From an uncultured Eubacterium sp. (lineage in GTDB: Bacteria; Bacillota; Clostridia; Lachnospirales; Lachnospiraceae), in the NCBI GenBank assembly GCA_910579075.1, contig CAJTSV010000059.1, positions 1-23,717 on the forward strand: a stretch of 23,717 nucleotides of DNA, read 5' to 3'. Made by a program: the position numbers and the translations under genes. This document shows, piece by piece, positions 14,501 through 20,352 of this stretch (positions are counted from its first letter, which is position 1; each line of letters starts with the position of its first letter). The notes below the pieces were generated by a model. The model had not been told where the DNA came from. It did no database searches and saw only the letters and a list, made by a program, of their open reading frames with translations.

Positions 14501-17249
14501 GCTGCCGCTTAGTGATACGAAGCTGACGTTTTTATCAGAAGAAGTTCCTGTTTATGACAGCTTGCCGCAGACTCCGGCATTTAAGCTGAGTTATGGAAAC
14601 GTTGATAATATTCTGACAGTAAGAAATGGAAAACCAGTATCAACAGAATATTTGAAGGCTTCCAATGTAGAAGTTAAATTTGAAGATAATACGGATGCAA
14701 CAACGGAGGAGAAGAAAGCAAGTGTAACGGTTAAGATTGTAGCAGGAAGCACGGCAAATTACGAAGGTGAAGTAACGAAAGAATTTTCAATCCTTCCAGC
14801 CCCAATAGAAAACCATGTGCGGTTTATGTACCGTCCAAAAGGTGCCAGCGGAGATGCTGACCTTAGTACTTACAAGCTGAGTTTCCCGTTTAAGGGTGAA
14901 GGACAGCCGGTATATCCAAAATATGCACCGGCAGATGCGGAACTTGCGGAAGAAGAAATTGGCATGTACTATAATTTCCCGCAGAAAGCAAACCACGGAA
15001 AATTCTTAGTGCCAGGTACAGATGTCGGCAGCCAGGATGACCCGGATGGTTTCAGCATTGAATACAAGTATGTAGAACCAGATACCGAAGATACCGATAT
15101 CCGTGAGGAATATGACAGGCCGACACCTGACTGGGCTGGAAAAGTCAGGGTAACAATTACTGGTAAAAATAACTACACAGGCAAAGCAAGCTTCTGGTAT
15201 TTTATCGGTGACGATATCAGCTCGGATGCAAAAATCAGCATGACGCCAGCAACGGCGGTATTTAATTCGCTGAACCAGTACCCGAAGGTAACGATTTCTG
15301 GTATTGACGAAAACAGATGCCATATCAGCAATTACTGGAAAGAAGTATTAGTAGAAAACCTTATCAGCAACAAAGAGTTTATCAATGCGGGTACCTACTA
15401 CATCCGTATTGAAGGAAAACCGTCCGCGGGCACATACGCAACCAAGCCGGAAACGCTCAAGTTCACAATTACCCCAAGAGCGCTTTCCAACTCGCTTGTT
15501 ATTGACGGCTTTAAGAAGGAATATTCCTACACAGGCTATGAAATCCGCCCGGTAGGCATTTCCGTAACAGACTACATTGACAACATTAAATACAGGCTGA
15601 CAGAAGACGAAGACTATGTATTAAGCTACTCCAACAACCTGAATGTCGGAATTGCGTATATCAATGTCAAGGGGCAGGGCAATTTCAGCGGCTCTGCGGC
15701 AACGAACTTCCTGATTACAAGCTCGACCATCAGCAGCGGCGGAATCAATGGCAGCAACAGCTTCCTGGATGGAGGTTCCGGTGAAATTTCGGGAACGGTT
15801 CCGGTATCGCCGAATAATGTAAACCTGACGATGGACACAAGCGATGCGATGTATTATACAGGCAAGGCAGTTTATCCGAAGGTATCGATTTCGGGCATGA
15901 CGGAAAATATTGACTATACGGTAACATTCAGCAATAACGTAGAGGTCGGCATTGGCGTGGCGACGATTAACGGTATCGGAAATAACAACGGCGTGATTAC
16001 GAAGAACTTCCGTATTATTGCACCATTGTCAAAATGTACAATTTCTCCGATTCCGGCACAGCAGTATACCGGTTCTGCGGTAACACCGTCGATTACGGTA
16101 AGGTGTGGCAATACTGTGCTGATGGAAGGTACAGATTATGCAGTAAGCTATGCAAATAATATTAACATCGGTACAGCAACGGTAACTATCCGTGCGCTGA
16201 ACAATGCAAACTATACCGGCACAGCAACAGCGAAATTCAGCATTGGCAATGATGTAGGCGGATTTATTATCAGCGGTTATGCACCAAGCTATGCTTATAC
16301 AGGCAATGCCATTACGCCAGGTGTCGTTGTGGAAACTGGCAGCAGTACACTGACGCTGGGTACGGATTATACAGTTTCGTATTCCAATAACGTGAACTCT
16401 GGAACAGCTACGATTACGGTTACAGGTATTGGCAAGTATTCCGGTACACAGACTGCGAACTTTATTATTGAAGGCAAGAACATCCAGAGCTGTGATACAA
16501 CGGAAGTCGCAGACAGGACTTACACAGGCGATGCGTATACACCGGATATTACAGTCAGTGATGGCGGCAAGGTGCTGAAAAACGGCGTGGATTATACGGT
16601 TACTTATACAAATAACACCAATCCAGGCACGGCATCCATAATTATTCAGGGTGTGGGCAGCAATTATACAGGTACAAAGGTTATCAGCTTTAAGATTTCA
16701 GCGGTTGCAGTGAAGGGGCTCAAGGCTTCTTCTGTGAAGTACAACAGCATAAAACTGAAATGGACAAAACAGGAATATGCAGATGGCTATCAGGTCTGTG
16801 ATTCCAATTCCAAGGTAGTTAAGACAGTTAAGACGAACAGTGCAACCATTACAGGGCTTTCGGCAGCAAAGACTTATAAGTATAAAGTAAGGTCTTATGT
16901 CAGAAATTCGGATGGCACGAAATCTTACGGAACATTCTCATCGGTACTGAGTACAACGACGAAGCTGAAGACACCGACCGTAAAAGTGGTTTCGAACGCA
17001 AAGGGCCAGGCACGTATCAGCTGGTCGAAGGTATCAAGGGCTACCGGCTATGAGATTTATTATAAGAAATCTGCAAAAGCGAAGTATAAGAAACTGAAAA
17101 CCGTGAATAACGCGAACATCCGTGTATGCAAGGTACGCGGCATGAACAGTGGCGACAGGGCATATTTCCGCGTCCGTGCATTCAGAAAGAGCGGAAGCAA
17201 GAAGATTTACAGCGCTCTGAATCCGCTTAAGGTTATCACAGTGAAATAG
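8556..17249 (+). CDS. giant secreted MBG/Ig-like repeat protein with C-terminal Fn3 domains
   Basis: This 2,897-residue protein is exported and probably acts outside the cell as an adhesin or scaffold; no enzymatic motif is visible. A signal peptide (WKKFGAKVLIVLCSVLLVGG) ends near residue 36 (LMAA/S). The body is roughly 20 or more degenerate Ig-like units of the MBG/bacterial surface type, each with DYxxxYSxN followed by GxxNYTGxxxxxFxI. The last five (about 2312-2710) are well conserved and about 70-75 residues long. Two fibronectin type III domains end the protein (about 2715-2800 and 2802-2897). There is no LPXTG-like motif, terminal membrane helix, choline-binding or SLH repeat, so attachment is unexplained. 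ATG 8556 is chosen for GGAAGGG (8544-8550) and the signal peptide; the frame stays open upstream to 8439. The sortase gene starts 7 bases after the stop. Confidence 0.85.
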   Translation: MYKDVWKKFGAKVLIVLCSVLLVGGVAIAVPKLMAASRVSLNDVTFVEAGGNEPGITSGSAILTLSDPDQLYTLDGNGGVIAAIPSSLTLKYLDESGKIRTDTIQEGTDYMFADTGEEDKAKKIAPNGVEIKIKPVMGSDYLINDAANCTIKYNIKKSSLNKIATDAVQTNNPGYQGITRTVLVSSGNEAITSRNIKINVTYDGKTFFLPESEYDIYEAQKNGNSYTETNNLNPTPNALGRYAVFIKYKNFYLGNNENTVSELFEFDIKKDSSNFTIQAWSDENGTQEYLPTNVSVNPVKVQVFDGASDVSDSFEFSFPYETLPDSTTEKRVVATPKATSDYIGEVVRRWTVSEKPLDVRFRSGRPDGTLDVMDYDQAVDGYKGVQTYKIEKQPLTVKVNGTDRDLDTNRYEIISYTVVKSERDNTPIPGGTAGIIMMEIKTASNYTWAPSTTGYLYYGIRRNISNARLKDSEGDENLSDIKYNEKTHYRTPYIYFDDAPDGVEYKLVKDTDYTLAYSLKKRGDGSVLTGGNDAVTYAGTVSMTVTGKAGTGAAGTGTDMPGYYGVLTGESFPDKLAYEIQAKSINEYDMRYNDVTYQLEDTPPNIATSETNIYFSPKDTSLRTIYFNQLVSPADYSIDYYFNRACGENDYIDDWGQSVEDGDIEAGGTYYAKITFNGNYKDFVVIPLKMVAYEISNVKITVKDWCNQESEADGKHIYNGKQHSLNVVITPKDDPSRPLVQGDREGRGDYWLVYDSNSDRVNATGQSVTVTIKFKSGAETTRKLTIHSRQVESGKLKITASGFENSANGTTHLYNGTGDSKVPALDKLELTYQTAGGSSDTLTMYEQAGVQKEDGTLSNDDYDVLPGLYDANGNKVNLSTVSTSTDYYYAIKPHNNFEGISFSPDKQYVLAGPFKFTKKDLGAKEIIYRDKSTKGDLVMNQWKFTDYDKEVKEWLASHLEVWDEDLQQAVDPSNYTIDLTDSNKIDENGTIVFKITATADGCYKNEKEKLIIYTGEDIANTEVREKGTTVYHGFVNREITLDKFYTKVASTGDLYGLNFGNADDGNFTCVYFDGRNFSDIIGVDQKYTVGTFIEPVKDSSNPQKQQMGSVTLTGKSGFHGTVTIYIKVENHHFDQTHYEIRIADQIYNGKEQKPAITVWYSATGKSTANPDPQDWERLPDDCYDPNTVEWLRNVNANEIYATNGNYDTNNLSQVTIQGQFGYDGPLKGWFVIKPYDITDGTDGVDNMNINGIRFDDKSNTLQGIMYVPYTYLDSKTAAEGTTGTGDDITVEGAWKTFKLNFYPDGLSGAPVEMTKDDYSYYCTAGSAADNYDKDKKPIKAGTSYAVIKGKNNFTGTIHAQYTVNKVNMSTSCSVKFVNNRKWNLFTGKEILPEIEVIQKAENGKTYKLTEGTDYTLEYSKNKRFITNDWNNPVTCTTWIEIKEAGNGNYIEGFTEPYVIYADLDPGNGITGGSSNLKLYWGTDPKLKISYQNVKNQAFEGLNLSIQQWKEGGSFGTGTMDEDYATYQMKLGTPPASAETSDYTVEFPVQSIGGSDDNPRTMILRGLSDGVSKGVIRTSGPNGVSVPAVIYDSLENIDEDKLWENNGGSPNISLSITTGSAISHEDLSKILIIHCGGRPLVWGKDYIFEGQMNTTIGQGSILIKPTQEALDAGYLTNESKRIDYNLVSAITGMVPNIKAEYIYKHQKFFNTATTDFGLSMNGKNLINGIDYKVTVTDENGTEVPEPENCGTYNYVIVGIGSYGDRITGSFRIRPYDLGADYAQGKVTVELKNQGRITFTGSSVLPEVVRVTVKHGDYDTPFDLVLLDESNAGDYGVRTAKDKDDPVHVNWTDSDGEIPKVAVYGMNNYTGEFTANYLIEKKSIEDSNIIIDDILGLKYQNGAEIKPVPRITYKETPDENAKVLMVLSGEEYNSDKENEYGSQYRINFTYRYLDEVKNAGTKHIEIIGVGNFTGKRSITFTVDPLPLSDTKLTFLSEEVPVYDSLPQTPAFKLSYGNVDNILTVRNGKPVSTEYLKASNVEVKFEDNTDATTEEKKASVTVKIVAGSTANYEGEVTKEFSILPAPIENHVRFMYRPKGASGDADLSTYKLSFPFKGEGQPVYPKYAPADAELAEEEIGMYYNFPQKANHGKFLVPGTDVGSQDDPDGFSIEYKYVEPDTEDTDIREEYDRPTPDWAGKVRVTITGKNNYTGKASFWYFIGDDISSDAKISMTPATAVFNSLNQYPKVTISGIDENRCHISNYWKEVLVENLISNKEFINAGTYYIRIEGKPSAGTYATKPETLKFTITPRALSNSLVIDGFKKEYSYTGYEIRPVGISVTDYIDNIKYRLTEDEDYVLSYSNNLNVGIAYINVKGQGNFSGSAATNFLITSSTISSGGINGSNSFLDGGSGEISGTVPVSPNNVNLTMDTSDAMYYTGKAVYPKVSISGMTENIDYTVTFSNNVEVGIGVATINGIGNNNGVITKNFRIIAPLSKCTISPIPAQQYTGSAVTPSITVRCGNTVLMEGTDYAVSYANNINIGTATVTIRALNNANYTGTATAKFSIGNDVGGFIISGYAPSYAYTGNAITPGVVVETGSSTLTLGTDYTVSYSNNVNSGTATITVTGIGKYSGTQTANFIIEGKNIQSCDTTEVADRTYTGDAYTPDITVSDGGKVLKNGVDYTVTYTNNTNPGTASIIIQGVGSNYTGTKVISFKISAVAVKGLKASSVKYNSIKLKWTKQEYADGYQVCDSNSKVVKTVKTNSATITGLSAAKTYKYKVRSYVRNSDGTKSYGTFSSVLSTTTKLKTPTVKVVSNAKGQARISWSKVSRATGYEIYYKKSAKAKYKKLKTVNNANIRVCKVRGMNSGDRAYFRVRAFRKSGSKKIYSALNPLKVITVK
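15489..16700 (+). repeat. five conserved MBG-type repeats in the giant protein
   Basis: Five units of about 70-75 residues follow each other. Shared positions are YTG near the start, a central DYxVSYxNNxNxG and a closing GxxxYxGTxxxxFxI. The coding DNA has diverged, so these are protein-level rather than recent DNA repeats. This block is more regular than the 1,900 residues before it. Confidence 0.75.
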
Positions 17250-17256
17250 CAGGGGC

Positions 17257-18399
17257 ATGAGTAAAAAATACAGAATAGGCGATTATGAATTTAATACCTA
17301 TGAGGAGTATCTCGCGGGGCAGGAGGATGCCAGGAAAATCGATTTTATCACGAAAGAAGTCGATATTACGGACGCCGATGTCGCCGTGAGGCTCTACACC
17401 CTTATCAGGAATAAGGAAATTGTGTTCCGCACGCAGGTGGGACTTTCCTTTTCCTGGTATCTGACTGACGTTCTGGCGCAGAATTCCCAGAATCTGCTAA
17501 AGGAAAAGCGCGAACGGGAAGAACAGGCAGACAAAGGGAAAAAGCTTGGCGCGGCCGGGCTTTGCTGTATACTGGCTGCGGTGCTCTGTCTGGGCTATTA
17601 TGGCATGGATTTATGGCAGGAGCACCTGGAAAGCCGGGAATATGAAAGGCTCCAGGATATGCAGAACCTGACCGGGCATCTGATTCCGGGTGTGGAAGAT
17701 GCAGAGGAAGAAGCTGCAGTTTCAGACAGCGGACAGGACACGGAGAAGAAAAGCAGCTCCAAAAAGAAAAAGACAGAGGAAAAGGCTGCCGATGAAAAAA
17801 TAAATCCGGCAGACTTAACCGTTTTAAAGAAATACAAGGATTTGTATAAGCAGAATAAAGACCTGGCTGGATGGCTTTCGATTGAAGGGACAGTTATCAA
17901 TTATCCGGTTATGCAGACAGGAAAGAAAAATTCTGATTTTTATCTGCACCATGATTTTGCAAAGAAAGAAAGTGACCACGGTACTTTATTCCTGGATGCA
18001 AGGAATGATTATGTAAACCGGGACACAAACCTGATTATTTACGGGCACAACATGCGGGACGGCACGATGTTTGGCGGGCTGAAAAGCTTTATGGACAAAG
18101 ACTACATGGAGAAGCATCAGGAAATCGTGTTTGATACGATTTATGAAAAGGCGCGCTATCGTGTGGTGGCAGTCTGCTTATCTAAGGTAAATTATCAGGA
18201 TGACCAGGTATTCCGGTACTACAATTTTCTGAACGCTGCAAGCAAAGAGGAGTTCCGTGCATTTCTGGCAAATATCCAGCAGCTGACGGTATTTGACCAG
18301 ACGATTGATATTTCGTATGGGGATGAACTGCTGACGTTATCGACCTGCAACAGCTATGTACAGGACGGAAGGCTGTTCCTCATTGCGAAGAAGGAGTGA
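17257..18399 (+). CDS. class B sortase with an N-terminal cytoplasmic module
   Basis: This 380-residue transpeptidase would join secreted proteins to the cell wall. The catalytic triad is visible: H264 in IYGHNM, C364 in TLSTC and R372 in GRLFL. Motif context and the inserted helices place it in class B. Unlike standard SrtB (about 240 residues), it has about 95 extra residues at the N-terminus before the single membrane helix (about 97-117). That module (KKYRIGDYEFNTYEEY) also starts the membrane protein at 3130-4623. A charged Ser/Lys linker (about 145-180) separates helix and catalytic domain. AGGGG sits only 1-2 bases before the ATG and 1 base after the upstream stop, so translation is probably coupled. 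Its most likely substrate is the next protein. Confidence 0.92.
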   Translation: MSKKYRIGDYEFNTYEEYLAGQEDARKIDFITKEVDITDADVAVRLYTLIRNKEIVFRTQVGLSFSWYLTDVLAQNSQNLLKEKREREEQADKGKKLGAAGLCCILAAVLCLGYYGMDLWQEHLESREYERLQDMQNLTGHLIPGVEDAEEEAAVSDSGQDTEKKSSSKKKKTEEKAADEKINPADLTVLKKYKDLYKQNKDLAGWLSIEGTVINYPVMQTGKKNSDFYLHHDFAKKESDHGTLFLDARNDYVNRDTNLIIYGHNMRDGTMFGGLKSFMDKDYMEKHQEIVFDTIYEKARYRVVAVCLSKVNYQDDQVFRYYNFLNAASKEEFRAFLANIQQLTVFDQTIDISYGDELLTLSTCNSYVQDGRLFLIAKKE

Positions 18400-18404
18400 C
18401 GCAT

Positions 18405-19988
18405 ATGATTAATTCAAATGTTAAGCAGAAATTTGCCTTTATCATGGCAATGGCAATGATATTATTCCTGATGCCGCGGGAACAGGTATTTGCTACGGGC
18501 GGGGTGAATATGACAATTTCCGGCGGTGTCCTGACTGCGTATAACGGCGGGGGCGGTGCAGTCACGATTCCTTCGGACGTAACATCCATCGGACCGGGAG
18601 CTTTTGCCGGAAAGGCTATCAGCAGTGTCAGTATTCCAGGCAGTGTCAAAAGCATTGGCGACAATGCGTTTGCAAACTGTACCTCGCTGGCAAACGTAAC
18701 GGTTCCAGGCAGCGTGACAAGCATGGGAAGCGGCGTGTTTTCCGGGTGCAGCGGCCTCAGCTCGGTCAGCATGCAGGCGTCGGTGTCTTCGATTCCGGCT
18801 TCAACCTTCAGCGGATGCCGTTCCCTGACAAGCATTGCAATTTCAGGGGGTATCAGCAGCATTGGCAGCGGTGCATTTTCCGGGTGCAGCAGCCTGGGCT
18901 CCATGTCGGTTCCGTCAGGAGTTACAAGCATCGGTGACAGCGCATTTGCAAACTGTTCCAGCCTGTCAGCAATTTCGATTCCGGCAAGCACGAGCAGCAT
19001 TGGCGGCAGCGCTTTATCCGGCTGTTCCAATTTATCGGCAATTAATGTAGCGGCTGGCAATTCAGCGTATGCATCCGATGGCGGATGCCTGTATAATGCA
19101 TCCAAGACAAGGCTTGTGATGGTTCCGGTCGGCAAATCCAGCGTATCGATTCATTCCGGTACGAAGATTATCGGCAGCGGGGCATTGGCAGGATGCAGCA
19201 GGGTATCGTCTTTATCCCTGCCAAGCGGCCTTACAACCATTGAAAGCGGCGCATTTTCCGGCAGCGGAATCCGTTCCATTACGATTCCAAGTTCGGTTAC
19301 GTCTATCGGTTCGCAGTCCGGCTGGTCGCCGGATGTGATAACGGGCTATAGTAATTCTGCGGCAGCTTCGTTTGCAGCTTCTGCGGGCTATGCTTTTTCC
19401 AGCCTGGACGGGGGCAGCTCCTCAGACAGCAGTGATGACGAAGATGAAGACGACAGTTCTGGTTCTTCGGCTGGCAGCACGTCGGCAGACGTAAACGACA
19501 TCACGGCCAGCGATTCGCAGGCAGAAGATGTGTCTTACGATGACGATGAAACAGAGGATGATGTGGACGAAGAAGGTGCCGGCAGCACATCCATAGATTT
19601 GGGCGGCGGTTCCGGCAGCAGTTCTGGCGGCAGCACGTCCGGTTCCTCCGGCAGCGGCGCTGGTTCTTCGGGTGCGTCCGGCAGTGCATCCGGTTCCTCC
19701 GGCAGCAGTTCCGGTTCTTCGGGTGCATCCGGCAGTGCATCCGGCAGCAGCACGCCTGCTTCTTCGAGCGGCAGTACCGCGTCCGTAAGCAGCACGTCCA
19801 GTTCCTCCGGCAGCAGTTCTTCGGGAAAATCTTCCGGGGCCTACGCGGGAACAACCTCTGGAAATCATACACTCGACGAAACACCAAAGACAGCAGACGG
19901 CACAATTGACCCGAGACTGTTTCTGATTCTGGGGCTTGTGTTTGTCGGATGCGGGTTTATCCTGGCTGGGAAACGGCAGCGGGTTTAG
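18405..19988 (+). CDS. cell-wall-anchored BspA-like leucine-rich repeat protein
   Basis: This 527-residue surface protein has a signal peptide (cleaved near QVFA/TGG, residue about 28). About nine LRR_5 (BspA/TpLRR) repeats follow, with the SIGxxAFxxCxxLxxVxIPxxV pattern (about 50-310). Then come an acidic Asp/Glu/Ser segment and a long Ser/Gly linker (about 340-480) that would span the wall. The C-terminus is a sorting signal: TPKTAD (493-498), hydrophobic helix 505-522, and basic tail KRQRV. The motif fits class B sortases of Lachnospiraceae rather than LPXTG. ATG 18405 is preferred to the overlapping GTG 18396 because AAGGAG (18391-18396) lies 8 bases upstream, inside the last sortase codons. 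BspA-type LRRs often bind host matrix proteins or other bacteria; the ligand here is unknown. Confidence 0.9.
   Translation: MINSNVKQKFAFIMAMAMILFLMPREQVFATGGVNMTISGGVLTAYNGGGGAVTIPSDVTSIGPGAFAGKAISSVSIPGSVKSIGDNAFANCTSLANVTVPGSVTSMGSGVFSGCSGLSSVSMQASVSSIPASTFSGCRSLTSIAISGGISSIGSGAFSGCSSLGSMSVPSGVTSIGDSAFANCSSLSAISIPASTSSIGGSALSGCSNLSAINVAAGNSAYASDGGCLYNASKTRLVMVPVGKSSVSIHSGTKIIGSGALAGCSRVSSLSLPSGLTTIESGAFSGSGIRSITIPSSVTSIGSQSGWSPDVITGYSNSAAASFAASAGYAFSSLDGGSSSDSSDDEDEDDSSGSSAGSTSADVNDITASDSQAEDVSYDDDETEDDVDEEGAGSTSIDLGGGSGSSSGGSTSGSSGSGAGSSGASGSASGSSGSSSGSSGASGSASGSSTPASSSGSTASVSSTSSSSGSSSSGKSSGAYAGTTSGNHTLDETPKTADGTIDPRLFLILGLVFVGCGFILAGKRQRV
19662..19744 (+). repeat. direct repeat in the Ser/Gly stalk
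   Basis: A 32-base segment starting GGTTCTTCGGGTGC (19662-19693) recurs at 19713-19744 with one mismatch, an offset of 51 bases or 17 codons. It codes for Ser/Gly/Ala linker sequence, so slippage would change stalk length in frame. Confidence 0.85.
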
Positions 19989-20026
19989 GCTTGCAGGTTT
20001 GGATAATAGAATAAATGCAGGGGAAA

Positions 20027-20063
20027 CATGCGGCAGTCTGGCAGAAAGCGGGACTGCCGCATG
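20027..20063 (+). terminator. hairpin ending the surface operon
   Basis: CATGCGGCAGTC (20027-20038) pairs perfectly with GACTGCCGCATG (20052-20063) across 13 bases. The tail (CTATTGTG) has few T residues, so termination may be partial. It separates the GC-richer surface operon from the AT-rich module. Confidence 0.6.
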
Positions 20064-20089
20064 CTATTGTGTAAAAAAAGTGAAAATAA

Positions 20090-20118
20090 TTGACTTTGTC
20101 TTAAATTTGTAATAAACT
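20090..20118 (+). promoter_or_regulatory. promoter of the metallopeptidase module
   Basis: TTGACT (20090-20095) and TAAACT (20113-20118) are separated by 17 bases. The -10 overlaps the first of two direct repeats (20107-20119), which suggests a regulated promoter. Confidence 0.5.
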
Positions 20119-20139
20119 GTAGTCAGTTGTAATAAATTG
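20107..20139 (+). promoter_or_regulatory. 13-bp direct repeats phased by 20 bp, possible operator
   Basis: TTGTAATAAACTG (20107-20119) and TTGTAATAAATTG (20127-20139) match at 12 of 13 positions and are offset by 20 bases, about two helical turns. Between them AACTG-TAGT-CAGTT (20115-20128) is an inverted repeat. The array covers the -10 box and the presumed transcription start and ends against the ribosome site. No regulator gene is nearby. Confidence 0.5.
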
Positions 20140-20153
20140 AGGAGGTAGATGGA

Positions 20154-20348
20154 ATGGCAAAAATAACAGGAGACGCTGTGTTAGCAAAATATGCGGCTGG
20201 AAAAATTAAGAATTCTTTTTACAGAGAGCAGGGAGTGGTTTCTAATACAGAAAGGATTCCTAAGGCAGATGGTCCACAGCTTGAGTCTATATATTATGCA
20301 GAACCAGGGTCAAACATTCTAAAGACAAAAGAAGTTTATATGGGGTGA
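20154..20348 (+). CDS. 64-residue protein of unknown function, partner of the metallopeptidase-like gene
   Basis: I do not recognise this protein. It starts MAKITGDAVLAKYAAGK and has no signal peptide, membrane segment or cysteine. The first half could form an amphipathic helix; the second half is Pro/Gly-containing and probably extended. GAGGAGG (20139-20145) with 8-base spacing is a very strong ribosome site, so it should be translated well. Its stop is 4 bases before the start of the next gene, and the end of this frame provides the next ribosome site (GGGGTGA, 20342-20348). The pairing suggests a partner, regulator or substrate of the large protein; this is inference. Confidence 0.75.
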   Translation: MAKITGDAVLAKYAAGKIKNSFYREQGVVSNTERIPKADGPQLESIYYAEPGSNILKTKEVYMG

Positions 20349-20352
20349 AAGA

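Noticed and set aside
19422..19905. Minus-strand Arg/Ala/Gly- or Arg/Cys-rich frames under the LRR stalk
   Set aside because: They are shadows of the repetitive Ser/Gly codons on the plus strand.
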